Positions 1-5,041 of a DNA stretch of 34,108 nt are shown in pieces. Below the pieces are notes generated by a model. That model was not told the DNA's origin and searched no databases. It saw only the letters and a list, made by a program, of their open reading frames with translations. Source of the DNA: a virus; the IMG/VR virus record IMGVR_UViG_3300030114_000029, positions 1 through 34,108 of that record; one strand, given 5' to 3'. Each line of letters opens with the position of its first letter. Within the stretch, counting starts at the first letter, position 1. The position numbers and the translations under genes are program-made.

Positions 1-100
1 CGCTGGCGCCCTCGATCACAATCAGCAACACGGCGCGGCCTTTGGTTGCCTTCCGCGCCGCCGTGCATGCCTCGTCGTACTTTCCCGGTCCAATCCCCAT
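1..100 (-). CDS. Small conserved phage protein, truncated by the window edge
   Basis: The first 33 codons are visible, starting at the ATG whose first base is 100. They read MGIGPGKYDEACTAAR and then a hydrophobic stretch (AVLLIVIEG). I recognise this N-terminus as a small uncharacterised protein common in phage early regions, which continues beyond the left edge. The start overlaps the stop of the upstream gene as TGATG, the tight coupling seen throughout this operon. A GGAGGGCGGG purine-rich stretch lies just upstream. The function is unknown. The call as coding is strong because of the motif and the coupling, not because of length. Confidence 0.7.
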   Translation of the reverse strand, partial: MGIGPGKYDEACTAARKATKGRAVLLIVIEGAS

Positions 101-345
101 CAGTCGCCCGCCCTCCACGGCACAATCACCATCTCGCGCGGCTCTGCGCTCACGCAGGGTTGTCTGTTTTGCATCGCAGCTTTCAAATCGTTGCAATACC
201 TAAAAAAGCTGTCGAGTACTCCCGGCTCCAGATACACCGTGTTGGTGCGCTCTTCGCCGTTCGACGCAAACAAAATCACCTGCCATCCGTCGAACTCAAC
301 ATAAAGCCCATCGCCCAGATATACAGGTTTGGTCAGATCGCTCAC
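100..345 (-). CDS. Small conserved phage protein (LGDGLYVEFDGW motif)
   Basis: An 81-aa protein starting at a GTG with GAGG about 7 nt upstream. It contains VYLGDGLYVEFDGWQVILFA and a later YLEPGVLDSF. That pattern (LGDG-Y-FDG near the N-terminus, then LEP) is familiar from small phage proteins of unknown function beside recombination or early genes. Its stop overlaps the next start (TGATG). It is predicted soluble with no metal motif. Function unknown. Confidence 0.75.
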   Translation of the reverse strand: MSDLTKPVYLGDGLYVEFDGWQVILFASNGEERTNTVYLEPGVLDSFFRYCNDLKAAMQNRQPCVSAEPREMVIVPWRAGD

Positions 346-388
346 GCTTGCCTCGGTTCTTGCCGCATAAACATAAACGGCGCTTCCA

Positions 389-424
389 TTATCTTTTTTT
401 GCACTTCTCGCAGATCGCCTTCAT
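389..424 (-). other. Possible tiny ORF with an A7 run (11 codons, or about 27 by frameshift)
   Basis: An ATG sits directly after the stop of the preceding gene (TGA-ATG), the same junction used by unquestioned genes here. It opens MKAICEKCKKR and then meets TAA. The codons before the stop include a run of seven A (394-400). A -1 slip on this run, or one extra A in the true sequence, would extend the peptide to the TGA that overlaps the GTG of the next gene, filling the 79-bp gap exactly. Deleting one A would instead fuse it to the downstream LGDG protein. It may be a real small Zn-knuckle-like peptide (CxxC), a decayed gene or a sequence error. Confidence 0.25.
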
Positions 425-700
425 TCAGACATTCCCACATCTGACTGGCGGCCACGCGCGCCAACTCCAAGCCCACGCCCTAATAGAAGAAATCACATAA
501 TGGCGACTGCCCGTGACCTCGGCTTTGTACCAATTCTTCGTGTCCTGCGATTCAAAAACCTTTTCGTCTTTGTAGTAGCGAAACCTGTAAACCAGTTCGT
601 ATTTTTCCTCTGGAACGATCTCTCGGACGCCTGCAAGCCAGTCGGATTTTGGCAAGCCCACTTGCCACATGCCAACCAGTTTTTCATCAATCACGATCAT
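425..700 (-). CDS. Hypothetical small phage protein
   Basis: A 91-aa protein starting at the ATG at 700, which overlaps the upstream stop as ATGA; GGCGGAAG precedes it. The N-terminal half is mixed alpha/beta (YELVYRFRYYKDEKVF, then YKAEVTG). The C-terminus is rich in Trp and Ala (IRAWAWSWRAWPP). It resembles short phage proteins of the early region that carry an EEKYELVYRFRYY-like strand, but I cannot name a family. Function unknown. Confidence 0.65.
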   Translation of the reverse strand: MIVIDEKLVGMWQVGLPKSDWLAGVREIVPEEKYELVYRFRYYKDEKVFESQDTKNWYKAEVTGSRHYVISSIRAWAWSWRAWPPVRCGNV

Positions 701-990
701 GCTTCCGCCGCCCTTCGGTGCAGATCTGTGTTGATCTCAGAAAAATCGTGCATCTTGCGCTCTGTCTCGCCATTCGCCATCTTGTCGGCGTGAAAGCGCA
801 GTGCCGCCGTTATGTCGGCGCGCAGCAGATCTGCCAAAGGGGCTTTAAACAGGTCTGGTAGCCACGCTATGCGGGTTCCTTGGTCCGGACTAAAAACGAT
901 AAAACCGATCGTCAAACTTCCATCTGCGTGAGTCACCGATTCGACCGAAACCCCCATCGCCATAACTTCTTGACCGTCTTTGTTCTTCAC
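697..990 (-). CDS. Hypothetical small phage protein
   Basis: A 97-aa protein. I place the start at the GTG at 990 because it overlaps the upstream stop as GTGA and AAGGC lies a few bases upstream; an upstream in-frame GTG at 1017 is less attractive. The sequence has a beta-rich N-half (SLTIGFIVFSPDQGTRIAWLP) and a helical, charged C-half. There is no recognisable motif. It belongs to the translationally coupled string of small genes downstream of the AAA ATPase. Confidence 0.65.
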   Translation of the reverse strand: MKNKDGQEVMAMGVSVESVTHADGSLTIGFIVFSPDQGTRIAWLPDLFKAPLADLLRADITAALRFHADKMANGETERKMHDFSEINTDLHRRAAEA

Positions 991-1175
991 GCCTTCGCCG
1001 CCTTTCCGTTGATCCACTCGATGATGGCCCGGCCCATCTCCTCGGCTGCATTCGTTACTTCGTCCGGTTGATAGCGCAGCGTGTAGGCGTGGTTTGGGTC
1101 GCCGTCGTCAAAGTCGGCTCCTATCTCGCCCGGCCTTAACTGCGCGTCGTAAGGGTAAAACGTGACTGTCTTCAC
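987..1175 (-). CDS. Hypothetical small phage protein
   Basis: A 62-aa acidic protein. The GTG at 1175 overlaps the stop of the preceding gene (GTGA), so I prefer it over the longer open frame reaching 1307. Residues read KTVTFYPYDAQLRPGEIG and later NAAEEMGRAIIEWINGK, a short strand followed by an amphipathic helix. No family recognised. Confidence 0.6.
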   Translation of the reverse strand: MKTVTFYPYDAQLRPGEIGADFDDGDPNHAYTLRYQPDEVTNAAEEMGRAIIEWINGKAAKA

Positions 1176-1363
1176 TGTTCCCACCCCAGACTCTTCGATA
1201 TTTCCGCGTTGAAGCCGCCCAGCTCCTTCAGCCGGGCTGCGAAGTAATCGCCGGTTTCGCTCTGCAAGAGAGGGTTGCCGGTCTTGGCAAACCTCCACAT
1301 GCGGCAAAGTTCATAGCGGCTCATCGCGTCGATCGCCGCTTTCTGCTCTGTCGTCATCGGCAT
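1172..1363 (-). CDS. Small conserved phage protein (ISKSLGWE C-terminus)
   Basis: A 63-aa protein starting at the ATG at 1363, which overlaps the AAA ATPase stop as TGATG with GAGG upstream. It shows a pattern I recognise in many phage small proteins: an early M-R-ELCRMWRFA stretch, G-NPLL in the middle and GGFNAEISKSLGWE at the end. These are commonly encoded beside phage recombination or early genes. No biochemical function is known to me; it may be helical and DNA-associated, which is inference only. Confidence 0.75.
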   Translation of the reverse strand: MPMTTEQKAAIDAMSRYELCRMWRFAKTGNPLLQSETGDYFAARLKELGGFNAEISKSLGWEQ

Positions 1364-2769
1364 CAGTCGGCCTCGTTCTGAGCAATGGCCAGGCCGTCTT
1401 CCATCACAATGCCAATCTTGCCGCTTGAGTCCACGCGCGAGATCCAGATCTGATAGTCAAACTCCTCGGCCATCTCGGCCAGCAGCTTGAGCCCGTCTTC
1501 GTCCAGCGCCTCGCCGTGCGGTATGCGCATCACGCGCAAGGTCGGGTTCAGCGCCATGCCCAGCCTGGTCGAGATCCTGATCGCCTCACCCTCGCCCAGG
1601 TTGGCCAGCGGCAAGCCGTTAAACGTCACCTTGGCCTCGTCAAAGCTCAAGCCCTCAACCGGAATCTTGGCCTCCCTGAGCGCCTTGCGCTTCTTCTCTT
1701 CCCTGCCCGCCATCTTGTCGCTCAAGGCCTGCGCCTCTTTCTCCTTGGCGGTCAGCTCGGCTTTCACCTTGTCATAGCGCTGGCGGTCTTCGATCGCGCG
1801 GTTGGTGCGCTGCGCGCTTTGCAACTCGGCCGTCAGTGCGCCCACGTCCACCGGCTCACCGCTCGGCGCGGCTTCGTGCGCCCGCTCGGCCTCGGTCAAG
1901 GCCTTGCCCAGCGTCTTGTTCTTGTCGCTCATAATCTTCAGGTTGTCTTTCGCCTGTTTGAGCTGGGTTTCAAGCACCGCAATGGTTTGCGTGATCCGCT
2001 CGGCCTCGCGTTCGCCGCCCTCAAAGGCCTGCCGCGCCTGTGTCACAGCCTGCCCAAGATCCTGCTTGGCTTTGAAAGTCTCCTGCATCCGGCGGTTGGC
2101 TTCGGCGGCCTCGTCCAGCTTGGCCAAGATCGCGCTCTCGTCCAGCTTCTCTTTGGGCAGTCCCTCAAGCGCGGTCATGTTGTTCAACTGCGCTTCAAGC
2201 TGCTTCACCTGGCGATTGACGAGCGTGCGCTCGGCATAGTCGATCTCGTTGGCGTTGTTCAAGTCGTCAATGTCCACATCAAGCACAACAGCCTTGCGTA
2301 GCGTCTCCACCTGCTCAGCCGGTGTCATGCGGGTAAAGGCCAGCGGGTCAAAGGCCAGCTCGCCCACAATGCCGTCAAGCATCGCCTGGGGCGTGTCCCA
2401 TGCCGTCTTTCCCTTGGCCATCTCAAGGGTCAGTGTCGGCAGCGCGCTATCCTGTCCCAGCGTCCGAGTCACGGTAAAGGCTCCAAACACTCCCTTGACG
2501 CGCAGTTTCTCGGCTCCGTTGCGCAGAGCCTTCACCGGCAGGGCGGCTTTTCCCTTGAGCAAAAACCAAAGCGCATCGAGCGCGCTGGTCTTGCCCTGGC
2601 CGTTCTTGCCGGTAAACTCTACGATGTGCCCCAGCTTGTCGAGCCTTAGCACTCTGATCTTCTTGAAGTTCTCTGCCTCAAAGGCAAGCAGTTTATCGAC
2701 GCCCGCGGCCTTTGCCGCCGCCCGCTTCTCCCCATCGCTCAGGTTCCGCTTTTCGTTATCCGCCTTCAT
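1363..2769 (-). CDS. SMC/SbcC-like AAA ATPase (ATP-binding coiled-coil protein)
   Basis: About 468 aa from the ATG at 2769, which has GGGAG just upstream; a longer frame reaches 2802 but its ATG lies inside a palindrome. The order is: an N-terminal head with FEAENFKKIRVL, a Walker A GKNGQGKTSALDAL about 45 residues in, a long charged coiled-coil middle, and a C-terminal head with a degenerate Walker B-like strand (LRVMRIPHGEALDEDG). This is the RecF/SbcC/Rad50-type ATPase often found in phage recombination modules with RecT/exonuclease genes, which may lie beyond the left edge. It probably uses ATP to organise DNA ends or single strands. It follows the ParA/RHH pair and a repeat cluster that likely contains its promoter. 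Confidence 0.85.
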   Translation of the reverse strand: MKADNEKRNLSDGEKRAAAKAAGVDKLLAFEAENFKKIRVLRLDKLGHIVEFTGKNGQGKTSALDALWFLLKGKAALPVKALRNGAEKLRVKGVFGAFTVTRTLGQDSALPTLTLEMAKGKTAWDTPQAMLDGIVGELAFDPLAFTRMTPAEQVETLRKAVVLDVDIDDLNNANEIDYAERTLVNRQVKQLEAQLNNMTALEGLPKEKLDESAILAKLDEAAEANRRMQETFKAKQDLGQAVTQARQAFEGGEREAERITQTIAVLETQLKQAKDNLKIMSDKNKTLGKALTEAERAHEAAPSGEPVDVGALTAELQSAQRTNRAIEDRQRYDKVKAELTAKEKEAQALSDKMAGREEKKRKALREAKIPVEGLSFDEAKVTFNGLPLANLGEGEAIRISTRLGMALNPTLRVMRIPHGEALDEDGLKLLAEMAEEFDYQIWISRVDSSGKIGIVMEDGLAIAQNEAD

Positions 2770-2794
2770 TCGCTCCCACTCTTTCCGCCCACTG

Positions 2795-2810
2795 CTATAC
2801 ATTTGTATAG
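2795..2810. promoter_or_regulatory. 16-bp perfect palindrome at the AAA ATPase leader
   Basis: CTATACA-TT-TGTATAG is a perfect inverted repeat lying between the 11-bp repeat cluster and the ATPase start. On the minus strand it contains TATACA, a plausible -10 element. It therefore looks like an operator overlapping a promoter, perhaps for the RHH protein encoded just upstream. Confidence 0.5.
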
Positions 2811-2813
2811 TGT

Positions 2814-2879
2814 GTGCAATTCATGTGCGATTAAGATGTATCATATGTGCAATTCATTTGCAATAGCTTTGCAAATTAA
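2814..2879. repeat. Cluster A of phased 11-bp direct repeats (six units)
   Basis: Six consecutive 11-bp units in + strand orientation: GTGCAATTCAT, GTGCGATTAAG, ATGTATCATAT, GTGCAATTCAT, TTGCAATAGCT, TTGCAAATTAA. The core (G/T)TGCAA recurs each helical turn. The cluster occupies the gap between the RHH gene (whose stop it overlaps) and the AAA ATPase. The order of units matches cluster B upstream of parA. Such arrays are typical of centromere/operator sites bound by RHH partition proteins, or of iterons. Confidence 0.75.
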
Positions 2880-3124
2880 ATTCCCATCTGCTCCATCTTC
2901 TCGACTGCGGCCGTTGAAAAAAATGCGTTGCGGCTCACGCCCAGCCGGCCAGCGGCCACGCCCACGCGCTCATAGATCGCCGCGTCAAAGGCCAGCGTCA
3001 CATTGCGCCTTGGCTGCTTGGCTTTGGTTGTGGGCGCGCTTGCGCGCTCTCTTGCCGGCGCGGCGATAAATGCGTCTTCGTCCATTCCTTTTTTCCGTCT
3101 GCTTGGGTTCGCTGCTATCGGCAT
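2876..3124 (-). CDS. Ribbon-helix-helix DNA-binding protein, ParG-like partner of ParA
   Basis: An 82-aa protein starting at the ATG at 3124 behind a very strong AGGAGGAAGG, 3 bp after the ParA stop. The N-terminal half is basic and probably disordered (PSRRKKG, KAKQPRR). The C-terminal half fits an RHH fold: strand RRNVTLAF, helix AAIYERVGVAAGRLG, turn, helix SRNAFFSTAAVEKMEQ. Size and layout match ParG/omega-type centromere-binding proteins of type Ib partition systems, which also repress their own operon. Repeat clusters lie on both sides of the parA-RHH pair and are the obvious candidate binding sites. Confidence 0.75.
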   Translation of the reverse strand: MPIAANPSRRKKGMDEDAFIAAPARERASAPTTKAKQPRRNVTLAFDAAIYERVGVAAGRLGVSRNAFFSTAAVEKMEQMGI

Positions 3125-3127
3125 CGT

Positions 3128-3853
3128 TTACCTTCCTCCTGCGGCTATGCTGAGCCCTTGTGCTTTTTTGTAGACTTGTCCATCAAACAGCGCGCTTGTG
3201 AGCCGATCCAGATCCTCGCGCGCCTTGGCCGTGGCCTCCCGTTGGTCTGGGTCGTTCAACTCAAAGACACTCAGCCCGAGCGCCGCCGCATTCGGGTAGA
3301 CCTTACGCCTGGTCAACTCGGCCGTGGCCAGCTCCAAGCCTGGCACGTTCCGGATGTACTCTGCGGCCTCGCCGTTGTCTTTGCCCTGCGGGTCGGCCTG
3401 GTTGAGCACAGCCACGGCGCGCAGTTGCTCGTTGATCTGGCGGGCATCGCCAATCAGGTCGGCCATCTGGTCGATGGCCCACAAGTCAAAGCTGCGCGGC
3501 TGCACGGGTATCAACACAAGGTCCGCCACAACCAGCGCGGCGCGCAGCCCGCCCGTGTCCCGACCTCCCACGTCGATAACTATATGGTCGTATTTAGACC
3601 TAAGCAGTCTGCATTGAGTTTTGATCGCTCCCTCGCGCAGCTCGATCGCCGTGTATCCCAGGCCCTTCTCTTGCCAATGTTGTATCGAACTAAATCGATC
3701 ATTGCGCAGTTCAGTAAAGGCCGCCGCCGTGCGCTGCTCGTCGCCGTCGATCAGCAAAACCTCGTTCCCTTGGCGCGCGAGCCAGATGGTCAGATTCACG
3801 GCCAGCGTGGTCTTGCCCACACCGCCCTTGATGTTCCCTACAGCTAATATCAC
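3128..3853 (-). CDS. parA: ParA/ParF-family partition ATPase
   Basis: About 241 aa from the GTG at 3853, which sits 5 nt after GGAGGGGAA. The longer frame to 3895 would read through the promoter repeats, so I reject it. Motifs: deviant Walker A NIKGGVGKTTLAVN near the N-terminus, LLIDGDEQRT as the A' strand, and Walker B YDHIVIDVGGRD. There is no N-terminal helix-turn-helix extension, so it belongs with the short ParF/type Ib ATPases of plasmids. It is followed by a ParG-like RHH gene and preceded by 11-bp repeats. The inferred role is segregation of a low-copy extrachromosomal prophage, working with the RHH protein and the repeats. Confidence 0.88.
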   Translation of the reverse strand: MILAVGNIKGGVGKTTLAVNLTIWLARQGNEVLLIDGDEQRTAAAFTELRNDRFSSIQHWQEKGLGYTAIELREGAIKTQCRLLRSKYDHIVIDVGGRDTGGLRAALVVADLVLIPVQPRSFDLWAIDQMADLIGDARQINEQLRAVAVLNQADPQGKDNGEAAEYIRNVPGLELATAELTRRKVYPNAAALGLSVFELNDPDQREATAKAREDLDRLTSALFDGQVYKKAQGLSIAAGGR

Positions 3854-3868
3854 TTCCCCTCCCCTTGT

Positions 3869-3874
3869 GTTATA
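3869..3874 (-). promoter_or_regulatory. Probable -10 element for the parA operon
   Basis: On the minus strand TATAAC lies about 16 nt before the parA start and abuts repeat cluster B; the matching -35 position (about 3892-3897, CTATGA) is poor and lies inside the repeats. Binding of the RHH protein to the repeats would occlude this promoter, consistent with autoregulation. Confidence 0.4.
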
Positions 3875-3875
3875 C

Positions 3876-3919
3876 GTGCAATCCATGTGTATCATAGGTG
3901 CAAACCGTTTGCAATAGCT
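3876..3919. repeat. Cluster B of phased 11-bp direct repeats (four units), upstream of parA
   Basis: Units in + orientation: GTGCAATCCAT, GTGTATCATAG, GTGCAAACCGT, TTGCAATAGCT. They are in the same order as the corresponding units of cluster A at 2814-2879, and the last unit is identical. The array lies immediately upstream of the parA promoter, where type Ib partition operons keep their centromere/operator. Confidence 0.75.
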
Positions 3920-3932
3920 TTATTTTGGGCGC

Positions 3933-3969
3933 AAAAAATCCGGAGAGGATTGGCAAAACTCCTCCCCGG
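3933..3969 (-). terminator. Rho-independent terminator ending the late operon
   Basis: On the minus strand an arm CCGGGGAGGA, a 10-nt loop and an arm TCCTCTCCGG (9 of 10 pairs) are followed directly by ATTTTTT. It sits 20 bp after the last structural-operon gene and just before the parA promoter repeats, so it separates the late operon from the partition operon. Confidence 0.85.
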
Positions 3970-3989
3970 TATCAGGTTTGGAATACTGG

Positions 3990-4541
3990 CTAGAGTTTAG
4001 CCCTGGCCAGCTCTCTATGCTTCTCGATGAGTTCGTTCCACGCCGCCTTAAAGTCGCCCTCGGGGCTGCGGCCGAGCCGATGGTGGATCACGGCATGGGC
4101 GTAAACGTCTGGTATCGGCGCGCGCGCGGCCATCAGTTGGGGGTTTGCGGTGTGGATGTTTGAAATCAGGATCTCGATCGCCGCTACCGCGATCGGCACC
4201 AGCATCGCAAACGGCGCGGTCACAGGGATTGCAGCCAAGATCACTTCAACGCCGGCGGCGAGTGAGGCAATGATCGCGGTCGGGTTTCCGGTCTGCCAGT
4301 TGGCGGTAGCCGCTGCCAGCGCCTGGGCGGCCGTGGTGAGCTTCTGGGCTATCCCGGCGGGGATGGCGGGGTCGGCGGCGATCGAGAGGCAGGCCTGGGC
4401 CACGGCGGCACCATCGGCGGCAATCTGAGCGTCAGAGATGGTGCAGGCAGTCATGGTGAGCGTGGCGGGGGCGAGCGAGGCCATGGTCAAGACGTTGACC
4501 CAAAGGCTGCTTGCGGTTAAAACTGCGATGATCCGTTTCAT
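3990..4541 (-). CDS. Putative secreted/lipoprotein membrane protein of the lysis region
   Basis: A 183-aa protein with AGGAGA 4 nt before the ATG at 4541. The N-terminus is a signal-like segment (KRIIAVLTASSLWV) reaching a near-lipobox TMTAC at Cys33, with Met in place of the usual aliphatic -3 residue. The middle is Ala-rich and contains a long hydrophobic stretch around residues 95-125. The C-terminus is polar and helical. It is the last gene of the late operon, after a coiled-coil membrane protein and before the terminator, where phages often keep lysis genes. Spanin-like or other membrane roles are possible but not shown. Confidence 0.6.
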   Translation of the reverse strand: MKRIIAVLTASSLWVNVLTMASLAPATLTMTACTISDAQIAADGAAVAQACLSIAADPAIPAGIAQKLTTAAQALAAATANWQTGNPTAIIASLAAGVEVILAAIPVTAPFAMLVPIAVAAIEILISNIHTANPQLMAARAPIPDVYAHAVIHHRLGRSPEGDFKAAWNELIEKHRELARAKL

Positions 4542-4554
4542 AGTCTCCTGCTTT

Positions 4555-5028
4555 CTAGTGCGTTTTCATCCAAATTGCCAGCAACGCGCTGGCCGCGCCG
4601 ATCGCGGCAATCAGATAAGTCCATCCGGCATTGAGGCCAACACCTTTGCCTGTGATCAGATTCATTCGGTCGGTCAGGTCCTGCAGCCGCTTTTGATAGC
4701 CTTCAAGCTTGCTGTCAATCTCCACGCGGGTTACAAAGTGCGCCTGCTGGTCACCGAGCGTGTTCCTAAATTCGTTCACACTTTCAAACCGTTTTTCATT
4801 GGCCGTCTCGGCTTTGGCCACGGCGATCTGTATCGCTTCGACAGTCTGGTGCAGCAGCCGCTCTACGCCGAGAATTGCAATATTGACCTCATTGCGCTGC
4901 GAGTTATGCAGTGCTTCTAAATGGGCCTCGGCGCGTTCGTGCCGGTTGTCGTGCTCTTCGGCAAGACGCAAGACAAACTCTTTAAGAGTTTCGACGTTCC
5001 AGCGGTTTCTCTGGTCGCGCCACCACAT
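4555..5028 (-). CDS. Coiled-coil protein with C-terminal membrane anchor, putative holin-like
   Basis: A 157-aa protein starting at the ATG at 5028 with GGGAGAT upstream. It is mostly long charged helices (many E, R, H, Q) with FESVNEFRNTLGDQQAHFVTR. The C-terminus is a single transmembrane segment (AGWTYLIAAIGAASALLAIW) followed by MKTH. I recognise the NEFR..L.DQ....TR pattern from phage membrane proteins placed near lysis genes. A holin or spanin-like role is an inference from topology and position after the tailspike. Confidence 0.6.
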   Translation of the reverse strand: MWWRDQRNRWNVETLKEFVLRLAEEHDNRHERAEAHLEALHNSQRNEVNIAILGVERLLHQTVEAIQIAVAKAETANEKRFESVNEFRNTLGDQQAHFVTRVEIDSKLEGYQKRLQDLTDRMNLITGKGVGLNAGWTYLIAAIGAASALLAIWMKTH

Positions 5029-5041
5029 GGTTGATCTCCCC

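Noticed and set aside
1516-2301. 261-aa plus-strand ORF opposite the AAA ATPase
   Set aside because: It is antisense to a conserved Walker-motif gene, with His/Leu/Arg-rich composition typical of a high-GC shadow frame and no ribosome-binding site.
3158-3847. 229-aa plus-strand ORF opposite parA
   Set aside because: Shadow of the ParA gene; the Walker motifs on the other strand are unambiguous.
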